NCBI GenBank assembly: GCA_022838965.1
Contig: JALHDK010000036.1
Location: 10,633 to 23,337 of the forward strand
Origin: Actinomycetales bacterium
GTDB taxonomy: Bacteria; Actinomycetota; Actinomycetes; Actinomycetales; Actinomycetaceae
Direction: 5' to 3'
Length of the DNA stretch: 12,705 nucleotides
This document shows positions 7,320-12,705 of the stretch, piece after piece (within the stretch, counting starts at the first letter, position 1; each line of letters starts with the position of its first letter). The notes beneath the pieces are model-generated. The model had not been told where the DNA came from, made no database searches, and was given only the letters and a program-made list of their open reading frames with translations. Position numbers and translations under genes: made by a program.

Positions 7320-9719
7320 ATGGACCAGACCGAGACCAGGACGACGGCGACACACGAGCCCGACGCCTGGGAACCGCACCGTCGGCGTGCCGAGGACGCT
7401 CTCGAGGCCGGGGAGTGGGCGCAGGCCGATCGTGAGTACGCCGAACTGAACCGTGCCGGCGCCCTGACCCCCGGGGACGCGCGGCGCTGGGTGTCCGCGC
7501 TGGAGCAGTGCGGCGCCGCCCACCACGACGCCACCACCCTGCGCCACGTCGCGGAGGTGTTCCCGGAGGAGGACGACGTCGTCGAGTTCGTGGCCGGGGA
7601 GCTGTGGCGCCGGGCGGAGGAGCTGTCCGAGAAGGCCGGTCCGGTCGCCGACCTCACCATGGCCCAGCTCGCGTGGGGTACCGCGTTGCTGCTCGCCCCG
7701 CCGCTCGCCCGCTCCGACGACGACGCCCTCCGCATGATCGGGCTGCTCGACCGCCTCTACCAGGCGAGCCGGACGAGCGCGCAGCCCTTCGGCAGCTTCG
7801 GCGAGTTCGAACAGGCGCTTCTGGCGTTTGCGGCGGCAGGCCCGCGGGCCACGCTGCGGGCGGCGGACCTGCTGGCCGCGGAGGACCCGGGGATGGCACT
7901 CGAACTCGTCGCGGGCCGGGACGAGAGTGCGGAGGCCATCCTGGTGGCCGCCGTCGCCTCCAGCGAGCTGGATGACTTCGCCCGCGCCGCTACGCTGTTC
8001 GACCATCTCGCGATCCGATGGGGGATCAGGGCGCGGGACATGGACGTCGAGGACCGCAGCCGCTGGATCCAGGCGATGACCGACGTCGGGCGGTTCGAGG
8101 AGGCCGAGGAGGCGTGCTGCGCCACCCTCGCCACGCTGGACGACGCCGGCGGCTCGTGGGACCGGTGGCCCGCCGTCGGGGTGACCGCGGGGAGCGTGGA
8201 TCACTGGCGGCACACCTACCGATTGCTCGCCTACCGTCTCGCCATGCAGCGGGGCCGGTTCCGGGAGGGCTGGGACCACCTGCGGGCTGCCGCCCAGGTG
8301 GGGATGGACGGTCAGCCCACGGCGCTGCAACGCTCGGTGCTGAGGGTGCGGCTCACCTTCGCCGGCCCCGCCGAGGCTGTGACGATCCTCGAGGAGCTGG
8401 CGCGGCTCGCCGTCGTCGACCCCTGCGACACCACCTACGCCGAGGCGTGTCTGTGGGCGTGGTCGCGGTGGGGTTCCGCCCGCCAGCTCGGCGACGACAA
8501 TCCGCTGGCCGGAGCCAGGTTCCGCGGACAGGCCGCGGCGCGGTCCATCCTGGCCAGGGCGGACTGCCCGCTCAGCGCCCGCCAGCAACTGCGGGTGGTG
8601 CTGCTCGCGGGCGACGACGACCGCGCCGCCCGCATGCTCGAGCTGGAGCCGCTCGAGGACAGCGAGCCGTGGACGGTGCAGGTCCTGGGGGCCATGTTGG
8701 CGATGCGGCGGGGGGACGATGTCGCCGCCCACCAGATCCTCGGGAAGGTGCTGCCGCAACGGCGCCACGACGTCGAGTTGCGGGTGCTGGCGGCGCAGTC
8801 GGACCTGATCAGCGGTGACTACAAGGCGGCGTTGAAGCAGGCGATGTCGCTGACCGACGGGGTGCCGGACCACATCCTTGCGCGCACCATCAGGGCGGAG
8901 TGCGAGTTCGAATCGGCGCTCGCGCAGGCGGCGGACGTGGAGGGCGCGAAGGACTCGGTGGAGAACGTGCAGCAGCTGATGTCCGCGGTGCGGCACTACC
9001 GACGCGTGGCGGACCTGCACCGGGACACGACGGCGTACCTGCTGACGGGGGTGGCCCGTGAAGGTGCGGCGATCGGGTCCGAACCGCTGGCGCCGCGGCT
9101 CCACGCGGAGGTGTGCCGCCGCGGCATGCACGCGGCGATCCTGGCGCAGGAGGGGTTGGCGCGGCTCGGGCTGAGGAGCGATCGCGCGCTGGTGATGGAC
9201 GCACGCGACCTGACCCACCACCTGCGGTCGATCGACCGGGAGTGCTGCGAGCGAGCCTCCGCGACGCGGGGGCGGCGACTGGCGCACCAGATCCGGCACC
9301 TGGGCGACCGTGACGAGGCGGCACGCCTCGCGATGCTGATGATCTCCTACCAGAAGGCGCGGTGGCAGCGGCGTGCGCAGAATGTGGCGTTCTTCGCGCT
9401 GGGGGCCCTGGTGGCGTGGCTCGCGCTCACCGATCTGCTTCCGGGCCCGAGTTCGGATTCGATCCGGGTGATGATGCTGGGGGTCGGGGTGCTGCTGCTG
9501 CTGATGCCGTTCGCCCGCAGCCTCAAGGTGGGGGTGGTGGAACTGTCACGGGATGCCCCGAGCGCGCCGCTGTCCGGGCGATCAAAGTCGATGCGGACCA
9601 GCCGGCTCTTGTTGCGGACGCACCACCTGGGGATGTTCGCGTTGCCGACACCCCCGGACAAGGGGCGGCGCGCCCACGAGTCGGCCCGCGGGGGCGGCAG
9701 GGACGGCGCGGGCGGCTAG
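7320..9719 (+). CDS. Large helical protein of unknown function with two C-terminal membrane segments
   Basis: I do not recognise this 799-residue protein. Residues 1-680 are rich in Ala, Leu, Glu, Asp and Arg with regular amphipathic helices, for example RRRAEDALEAGEWAQADREY near the N-terminus, which resembles TPR-like solenoid repeats without a clean consensus. Two hydrophobic segments follow: about 687-706 (NVAFFALGALVAWLALTDLL) and 714-733 (IRVMMLGVGVLLLLMPFA), with a short loop between. A basic tail of about 65 residues ends in a Gly/Arg/Asp-rich stretch. There is no signal peptide, so the helical part is probably cytoplasmic and anchored from the C-terminal side. I chose the ATG at 7320 because GTGGGGGCG stands about 6 nt upstream; ATG 7293 and TTG/GTG codons near 7266 are alternatives. 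It follows der by 60 nt and shares its CTAG stop with the converging channel gene. A scaffold role is only a guess. Confidence 0.85.
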   Translation: MDQTETRTTATHEPDAWEPHRRRAEDALEAGEWAQADREYAELNRAGALTPGDARRWVSALEQCGAAHHDATTLRHVAEVFPEEDDVVEFVAGELWRRAEELSEKAGPVADLTMAQLAWGTALLLAPPLARSDDDALRMIGLLDRLYQASRTSAQPFGSFGEFEQALLAFAAAGPRATLRAADLLAAEDPGMALELVAGRDESAEAILVAAVASSELDDFARAATLFDHLAIRWGIRARDMDVEDRSRWIQAMTDVGRFEEAEEACCATLATLDDAGGSWDRWPAVGVTAGSVDHWRHTYRLLAYRLAMQRGRFREGWDHLRAAAQVGMDGQPTALQRSVLRVRLTFAGPAEAVTILEELARLAVVDPCDTTYAEACLWAWSRWGSARQLGDDNPLAGARFRGQAAARSILARADCPLSARQQLRVVLLAGDDDRAARMLELEPLEDSEPWTVQVLGAMLAMRRGDDVAAHQILGKVLPQRRHDVELRVLAAQSDLISGDYKAALKQAMSLTDGVPDHILARTIRAECEFESALAQAADVEGAKDSVENVQQLMSAVRHYRRVADLHRDTTAYLLTGVAREGAAIGSEPLAPRLHAEVCRRGMHAAILAQEGLARLGLRSDRALVMDARDLTHHLRSIDRECCERASATRGRRLAHQIRHLGDRDEAARLAMLMISYQKARWQRRAQNVAFFALGALVAWLALTDLLPGPSSDSIRVMMLGVGVLLLLMPFARSLKVGVVELSRDAPSAPLSGRSKSMRTSRLLLRTHHLGMFALPTPPDKGRRAHESARGGGRDGAGG

Positions 9720-10573
9720 CGGGTGGGGTTACCGCGGAGGTACTTGGTGTCGTCGTTGACGTAGGCGTAGTACAGCCCGATCAGCAGGCCGCCGCCGACG
9801 TAGTTGCCCAGCAGGGCGATCGCGATGTTGCCGAGGGCGAGGCCCGCGTCGATGCCGTGCTCGAGGCCCATGATCATGAAGAGCACCGTGTTGGCGACGG
9901 AGTGCTCGAACCCGGCGAACGCGAAGACGAAGACGGACATGATCATGGCCAGGCTCTTGGTCAGGTCGTCCTTGATGAGGCCGTTGTAGACCAGCAGCAT
10001 GGCCAGGTTGATCATGAGGTTGCAGAAGATCGCCCGGACGAAGAGATCGCCCCACCCGGCAAGTCCCTCGCTCACGTATCCGAGCTTGACCTCGACCGAA
10101 TGATCCATCTGCTCGAGCACCGGGCCGGACACGAGGGTGCTGAACCGGAAGAGCACGGCGATCAGCAGGCCGCCGAGGATGTTGCCGACATAGCAGAGGA
10201 GGAGCAGGCGCATCGCGCGGAGCCAGCTCGTCCGGTGGTAGTAGGCCCCGACCGTCACGATCATCATGTTCGAGGTCAGGAGTTCCGACTTCGTGTAGTA
10301 GATGAAGACAAGGGCCCAGCCGAAGGCGGCCGCCCCGACCACCCTTCCGATGCTCTGGAGGGTGAGGTCGTCATACTGCACGGCGGCGAATGCGGCGACG
10401 ATCGCGTAGTAGACCGAGTAGAAGACGCCGATGAGGATGCCGGCCATGGCGGCACGTTGCAGGTACCGCTGGACCAGCTGCCCGGACATCGTGGTCTTGG
10501 TCTCCAGCGAGTCCAGGACGGTGCTGATGAAGTACTTGCCGGGGAAGAGGCTTGCTGACGGATCCGCGCTCAC
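9716..10573 (-). CDS. Formate/nitrite transporter (FNT) family channel
   Basis: FNT proteins are pentameric inner-membrane channels for small monovalent anions such as formate, nitrite or hydrosulfide. The 285-residue protein has about six hydrophobic helices, beginning with MAGILIGVFYSVYYAIVAAF near residue 43. Family motifs are visible: ELLTSNMMIV (residues 97-106), YVGNILGGLL (128-137), IFCNLMINLAMLL (182-194) and FAGFEHSVANTV (219-230) with the conserved pore His at 224. The last helix contains GNYVGGGLLIGLYYAY. Length is typical. The start is a GTG at 10573-10571 with no strong ribosome-binding site. The gene converges on the unknown membrane-protein gene, sharing CTAG at the stops, and diverges from tRNA-Pro. 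No pyruvate formate-lyase or nitrite reductase gene is adjacent, so the substrate is open. Confidence 0.93.
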   Translation of the reverse strand: MSADPSASLFPGKYFISTVLDSLETKTTMSGQLVQRYLQRAAMAGILIGVFYSVYYAIVAAFAAVQYDDLTLQSIGRVVGAAAFGWALVFIYYTKSELLTSNMMIVTVGAYYHRTSWLRAMRLLLLCYVGNILGGLLIAVLFRFSTLVSGPVLEQMDHSVEVKLGYVSEGLAGWGDLFVRAIFCNLMINLAMLLVYNGLIKDDLTKSLAMIMSVFVFAFAGFEHSVANTVLFMIMGLEHGIDAGLALGNIAIALLGNYVGGGLLIGLYYAYVNDDTKYLRGNPTR

Positions 10574-10687
10574 AGGTGAAAGCGTGGCATGCGGGGTGCC
10601 GTCGTGGAGCCGAGTTGGGATCGTGAGCCGGGTTTGCCCTATAGTTGAGGGGCTTGCCGGGTGTCTCGCGAAGGCATCGGTCGGCCA
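10574..10687. promoter_or_regulatory. Shared upstream region of the FNT channel gene and tRNA-Pro
   Basis: This 114-bp divergent gap must drive the channel gene leftward and the tRNA rightward. It contains the hexamer palindrome CTATAG (10639-10644). On the plus strand it forms the -10 TATAGT; on the minus strand it reads AACTATAGG, a possible -10 for the channel gene with a leader of about 60 nt. A dyad TCAC-AG-GTGA (10570-10579) covers the channel start codon, but its meaning is unclear. Confidence 0.4.
10615..10645 (+). promoter_or_regulatory. Probable tRNA-Pro promoter
   Basis: TATAGT at 10640-10645 matches the TATAAT consensus at five of six positions, rare in DNA this GC-rich. TTGGGA at 10615-10620 is a four-of-six match to TTGACA, though the 19-bp spacer is long. 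Transcription would start near 10652, about 35 nt before the tRNA, leaving a 5' leader for RNase P. Confidence 0.5.
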
Positions 10688-10761
<74 letters not shown>

Positions 10762-10810
10762 CAGGTAAAGCAGCAGGTCAGAGGCGTGGTCGGTGTCGTC
10801 GTGTAAGGCC

Positions 10811-10954
10811 GTGGGACCCCTTGACCGCCGCCATGTAGCCGAAGATGTAGCCATCGCACGTAGCAACGGCTCCGCTGTCAAGGTGTCACACACCACCGAC
10901 GAATACCACGACCTCGTGCAACCGATCGTCGACTCCCTCGAGTTCCCCTGCTGA
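10811..10954 (+). pseudogene. Orphan 47-codon reading frame, possibly a C-terminal gene remnant
   Basis: A GTG at 10811 opens a frame of 47 codons ending at TGA 10952-10954. Its C-terminal half (KVSHTTDEYHDLVQPIVDSL, then EFPC) reads like real protein: acidic and hydrophobic residues alternate as at the end of a secreted or lipoprotein domain, unlike the Arg/Pro-rich shadows elsewhere. There is no good ribosome-binding site, and the same frame has a stop at 10766 just after the tRNA. I read it as the leftover 3' end of a gene truncated near the tRNA. It could also be chance. No function can be assigned. Confidence 0.3.
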
Positions 10955-11032
10955 GGGAAACGCCCATCACACCAGGTCAAGGTTCAATGGGTATGGCGGC
11001 TGGATCGGCCGAGTGCGGACGTGTGAGCGGCC

Positions 11033-11061
11033 TTCCGATCGCCTGAGGTGAGGCGTAACCT
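11033..11061 (+). promoter_or_regulatory. Candidate promoter of the RelB/RelE-type module
   Basis: TTCCGA (11033-11038) and TAACCT (11056-11061, fitting TAnnnT) are separated by exactly 17 nt. Transcription would begin near 11068, giving a leader of about 25 nt that contains the ribosome-binding site GAGGGGG (11081-11087). The -35 match is weak (three of six); the -10 is typical of actinobacteria. Confidence 0.4.
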
Positions 11062-11078
11062 TTGTATACATGTCTTAC
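11055..11078 (+). promoter_or_regulatory. 24-bp dyad, candidate autoregulatory operator of the RelB/RelE-type module
   Basis: The sequence has the form GTAA-N4-TGTATACA-N4-TTAC: an 8-bp perfect palindrome in the centre with matching outer arms placed symmetrically. It covers the candidate -10 and the transcription start. Ribbon-helix-helix antitoxins bind such spaced dyads and repress their own operon, so binding by the antitoxin encoded 15 nt downstream is the simplest reading. Confidence 0.5.
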
Positions 11079-11092
11079 ACGAGGGGGTTGTC

Positions 11093-11359
11093 ATGACGGT
11101 TACGGTGCGGCTCACGCACGAGGAGGAAGCGCGCCTGGAGGCGCTGTCGCGGCGCACGGGGCGCACGAAGAGTTTCTACGTTCGGGCCGCGATCCGGGCT
11201 CATCTGGAGGACCTCGAGGACGCTTACGCCGCCGATGAAGCGATGAAGGACTTCGAAGCGAACGGGCGGCAGAGCCGGCCCCTGGCGGACCTGGCGCGGG
11301 ACGTGGGTCTCACTGAGGCTGACATCGCTGAGGGGCGAGCGCTCAACCTCGAGCAGTGA
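11093..11359 (+). CDS. RelB-like ribbon-helix-helix antitoxin
   Basis: This is the antitoxin of a type II toxin-antitoxin pair: it neutralises the downstream toxin and represses the operon. The 88-residue protein begins MTVTVRLTHEEEARLEALSRRTGRTKSFYVRAA in form. That is a beta strand TVTVRL followed by two helices, the ribbon-helix-helix DNA-binding fold (about residues 1-45), with the RTGRTKS turn common in RelB/DUF6290-type antitoxins. The C-terminal half (EDLEDAYAADEAMKDFEANG onward) should wrap the toxin. It has about 15 residues more than the shortest relatives. The ATG at 11093 is chosen because GAGGGGG stands 5 nt upstream; the frame is open back to a GTG at 11048 without a ribosome site. 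It overlaps the toxin gene as GTGA. Confidence 0.88.
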   Translation: MTVTVRLTHEEEARLEALSRRTGRTKSFYVRAAIRAHLEDLEDAYAADEAMKDFEANGRQSRPLADLARDVGLTEADIAEGRALNLEQ

Positions 11360-11628
11360 CCCAGGCTCCACACTGGCGGGTGGAGACCACCGTCGCCTTC
11401 GATCGGGACTTCCGTAAGCTCGACCGCGCCATGCAGAAGCGGGTCCTGGCCTACCTGCTCGACGTCGCGGAGTTGCCGGACCCACGGTCGCGTGGCAAGG
11501 GGCTCACCGGAAACCATAGTGGTCAGTGGCGCTACCGCGTCGGCGACTACCGGATTCTCGCCGTGATCGACGACGCGGCGCTCCTCGTGGTGGCCCTGAC
11601 CGTCGGTCACCGCAGCGAGATCTACTGA
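11356..11628 (+). CDS. RelE/ParE-superfamily toxin
   Basis: Toxins of this fold are usually ribosome-dependent mRNA endonucleases (RelE) or, for ParE members, gyrase inhibitors. The 90-residue protein has the family pattern: VAFDRDFRKLDRAMQKRV (N-terminal strand and helices), then LTGNHSGQWRYRVGDYRILAVID, then the final strand VVALTVGHRSEIY. Arg61, Arg66, Arg86 and Tyr90 sit where RelE has catalytic or RNA-contacting basic residues and its terminal Tyr. A RelE-like nuclease is therefore more likely than ParE, though that is inference. The GTG at 11356 overlaps the antitoxin stop by 4 nt, giving the usual antitoxin-first coupling. The gene is full length with no disruption, so the module is probably active. 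Confidence 0.9.
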   Translation: MTQAPHWRVETTVAFDRDFRKLDRAMQKRVLAYLLDVAELPDPRSRGKGLTGNHSGQWRYRVGDYRILAVIDDAALLVVALTVGHRSEIY

Positions 11629-11640
11629 CAACCCTTCCGT

Positions 11641-11656
11641 CCACCTCGCCCGGTGG
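11641..11656 (+). terminator. Weak stem-loop after the RelE-type toxin gene
   Basis: CCACC (11641-11645) and GGTGG (11652-11656) pair around the six-base loop TCGCCC, 12 nt after the toxin stop. There is no T tract, so it would be at best a GC-rich, U-less terminator. The remaining spacer to the HigB promoter (about 160 bp) holds only short hairpins such as CACCC-ATGGGC-GGGTG at 11799-11814. I see no gene in it. Confidence 0.2.
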
Positions 11657-11818
11657 CTGCCCATGTCGGGCGGGTCCCTCCAGGCAGAGGACGACGGCGT
11701 CTTGATCCATGTGGGCTGGTGCGGGCCCTGCTGCCCAGGGGGTGCACAGGCGATCGATCCCCCAGCGGGGCGCCATCGTATCCCGCCGACCCTGGCTCAC
11801 CCATGGGCGGGTGGCACC

Positions 11819-11847
11819 TTGTAACGCGTAGCGCTACGCGATACATT
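11819..11847 (+). promoter_or_regulatory. Promoter of the higBA module
   Basis: TTGTAA (11819-11824) and TACATT (11842-11847) are each four-of-six matches to the -35 and -10 consensus, with an ideal 17-bp spacer. The -10 is also a TAnnnT box, 7 nt before the GTG at 11855. This implies a leaderless or very short-leader higB transcript and supports that GTG as the true start. Confidence 0.65.
11821..11844 (+). promoter_or_regulatory. Palindromic operator in the higBA promoter
   Basis: CGCGTAGCGCTACGCG (11825-11840) is a perfect 16-bp palindrome. GTA and TAC extend it to 24 bp with a single mismatched pair. It fills the 17-bp spacer between the -35 and -10 hexamers and overlaps both. HigA-type antitoxins repress through such dyads, so binding by the HigA encoded downstream would directly occlude RNA polymerase. 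Confidence 0.7.
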
Positions 11848-11854
11848 GGTGGTT

Positions 11855-12133
11855 GTGATCGTCAGTTTCCGGCACAAGGGTCTGGAGATGCTGTACCGCG
11901 ACGGTTCGAAGCGGGGTGTGGAAGCCGCCCACGTCCCCAAACTGCTGCGCATCCTGTCGTTGCTCGATGTGGCGCAGACCCCAGACGACCTTGCGATCCC
12001 ATCGTTTCGTACCCACCCTCTGAAGGGGGACCTGGCCGGGCACTGGTCGATCTGGGTGAATGGAAACTGGCGCGTGACTTTCCGATTCCTCGAGAGCGAT
12101 GTGGAACTCGTCGACTATCAGGACTACCACTGA
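11855..12133 (+). CDS. higB: HigB-type mRNA interferase toxin
   Basis: HigB cleaves mRNA on the ribosome and is held in check by HigA. From the GTG at 11855 the product has 92 residues, the usual family length. It begins with the typical MIVSFRHKGLEMLYRDGS pattern. The C-terminal signature is intact: HPLKGDLAGHWSIWVNGNWR (residues 54-73) followed by VTFRF and ending VDYQDYH, with Arg73 and terminal His92 in the active-site positions. A TTG at 11846 in the same frame is a worse start because it lies inside the -10 box. Toxin-first order, then higA after an 18-nt gap, is characteristic of HigBA. Base composition is visibly less GC-biased than in the core genes, consistent with acquisition by transfer. 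Confidence 0.93.
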   Translation: MIVSFRHKGLEMLYRDGSKRGVEAAHVPKLLRILSLLDVAQTPDDLAIPSFRTHPLKGDLAGHWSIWVNGNWRVTFRFLESDVELVDYQDYH

Positions 12134-12151
12134 AGAAGAGAGGTGAAGACC

Positions 12152-12439
12152 ATGGTGATGAAGACTCCGGTGCATCCCGGCGAGATTCTCCGCGAGGACG
12201 TGTTGGCCGATCTCGGGTTGGGTGTCGGGGAGGCCGCGGCCCGGCTCGGGATCTCCCGTGTGACGTTGAGCCGCGTGCTGCACGGCCACGCCCGGGTGAG
12301 CCCCAACCTTGCCGTGCGACTGGAAGAGGCTGGCGTCGGAACCGCCCGCGCGTGGCTGGCGTTGCAGTCGGCGTACGACCTCGCCGCCGAGCGTGCCGCC
12401 GGCGTGCCCGCGGTGCGCAGGCTCGACCCCGTAGCCTGA
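12152..12439 (+). CDS. higA: HigA-type helix-turn-helix antitoxin
   Basis: HigA binds and inactivates HigB and represses the higBA promoter as a dimer. The 95-residue protein opens with the diagnostic HPGEILREDVLADLGL stretch (residues 8-23). The XRE-type helix-turn-helix follows (about 24-50, VGEAAARLGISRVTLSRVLH), then the dimerisation part SPNLAVRLEEAGVGTARAWL and LQSAYDL. I chose the ATG at 12152, 8 nt after the GAGG of AGAGAGGTGA. The in-frame GTG at 12143 lies within that ribosome site, and ATG 12158 is also possible. The reading frame is complete, so the module looks functional. Its likely operator is the 24-bp dyad at 11821-11844. Confidence 0.93.
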   Translation: MVMKTPVHPGEILREDVLADLGLGVGEAAARLGISRVTLSRVLHGHARVSPNLAVRLEEAGVGTARAWLALQSAYDLAAERAAGVPAVRRLDPVA

Positions 12440-12479
12440 CGGACATCAGCAAACGTCGCAGAGGTGACGGTCCGCTCGT

Positions 12480-12491
12480 GCTGGCGCCAGC
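12480..12491. repeat. 12-bp perfect palindrome at the island/remnant junction
   Basis: GCTGGCGCCAGC is self-complementary. It lies 40 nt after the higA stop and a few bases from where the minus-strand Ig-like coding sequence stops looking like protein. It could be a weak stem-loop between converging transcripts (there is no T tract) or a scar of the recombination that created the junction. Confidence 0.4.
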
Positions 12492-12496
12492 GAGTC

Positions 12497-12705
12497 CCCT
12501 GGGGGTGGCGCGAGGTCAGGCGAGGGGGCGGGGTGGTGAAGCTCCACGAGGCGGTCTGGGCCAGGGCCCCGCCGGTCTGGGACTTCGTCCCTGCCGGCAC
12601 CTCGACGGTGAAGCGGGTCGCCATGGGCAGCCGTTGCTCCGCGGGATCGAAGACCACCGTCCGGGTGCCGATCCAGCGCCAGGCTCCCTCAGGCTGTGGA
12701 GCCAG
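12497..12705 (-). pseudogene. Truncated Ig-like domain gene, probably of the bacterial alpha-2-macroglobulin type
   Basis: From the right edge the minus strand encodes about 70 residues of convincing protein: PEGAWRWIGTRTVVFDPAEQ, then LPMATRFTVEVPAGTKSQTG and ALAQTASWSFTTPPP, ending near RLTSRHPQG at about 12496. The strand pattern (VFDP, FTVEVPAGT, W/F-S-F-T-T-P) is that of SbsA-like Ig domains (Big_5). The lead-in GxWRWxGTRTxxF is familiar from the N-terminal part of large actinobacterial alpha-2-macroglobulin-like envelope proteins. After 12496 the frame stays open to 12124, but it is only a reverse shadow of higA and shows no further homology. The rest of the gene is therefore missing, probably displaced by the higBA segment. 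The protein start lies outside the window. The family name is my recollection of pattern; a different Ig-domain protein is possible. Confidence 0.55.

Noticed and set aside
5775..9299. Very long minus-strand open frame (about 1170 codons) opposite der and the unknown membrane-protein gene
   Set aside because: The translation is dominated by His, Arg, Pro, Gln and Gly with no motif. It is the antisense shadow of high-GC codons in two real genes on the plus strand, and Der itself is unmistakable.
9362..10558. Acidic plus-strand frame opposite the FNT channel gene
   Set aside because: The Asp/Glu/His-rich composition is the complement of membrane-protein codons. The minus strand has clear FNT motifs.
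11629..11820. Possible small genes or a degraded element between the two toxin-antitoxin modules
   Set aside because: Both strands give only Arg/Pro/Gly-rich frames without ribosome sites. Only weak hairpins were seen.
10762..12705. Second copy of the tRNA-Pro 3' end as an attachment site
   Set aside because: I scanned for the T-arm and acceptor sequence downstream and found none within the window, so an att pair cannot be claimed here.

Overview
The window is high-GC DNA with GTG and ATG starts, ATGA/GTGA gene overlaps and TAnnnT-type -10 boxes placed directly before start codons. This points to an actinobacterium. The gene order ParA-scpA-scpB-pseudouridine synthase-(tyrA)-cmk-(plsC)-der matches the conserved actinobacterial segregation block (Rv1708-Rv1713 in Mycobacterium tuberculosis), here with tyrA and an acyltransferase interleaved. 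A Propionibacteriales-like host is a guess from gene content, not shown by the sequence.

Layout: positions 1-103 (minus) hold the N-terminus of a probable MMPL-type membrane protein, facing away from the main operon. Positions 203-7259 (plus) are a compact housekeeping block: a ParA-family ATPase, condensin partners ScpA and ScpB, an RsuA/RluB-type pseudouridine synthase, prephenate dehydrogenase with an ACT domain, cytidylate kinase, a PlsC-type acyltransferase and the ribosome-assembly GTPase Der. Most neighbours overlap by 4 nt (11 nt for ParA/scpA), so translation is probably coupled. Candidate -10 boxes exactly 6 nt before the starts of the ParA gene, tyrA and perhaps der suggest leaderless transcripts that divide the block. 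Positions 7320-9719 encode a large helical protein of unknown function with two C-terminal membrane segments. It ends tail-to-tail with a formate/nitrite-family channel gene (minus), the two stop codons sharing the palindrome CTAG.

From 10688 the character changes. A tRNA-Pro(GGG) is followed by a loose, gene-poor stretch with an orphan 47-codon reading frame. Then come two complete type II toxin-antitoxin modules: a RelB-like antitoxin with RelE-type toxin (antitoxin first), and HigB-HigA (toxin first). Each has its own dyad-symmetric candidate operator at the promoter. Beyond higA, a minus-strand fragment of an Ig-like-domain protein, resembling the first domains of bacterial alpha-2-macroglobulins, enters from the right edge. 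It loses recognisable homology near 12496, beside a 12-bp palindrome, as if the toxin-antitoxin segment had replaced its 3' part.

In sum: a conserved core operon (chromosome segregation, ribosome maturation, tyrosine and nucleotide or lipid metabolism), an unknown membrane protein, an anion channel, and a small tRNA-adjacent accessory island carrying two addiction modules. I saw no CRISPR array, insertion sequence or recognisable integrase.
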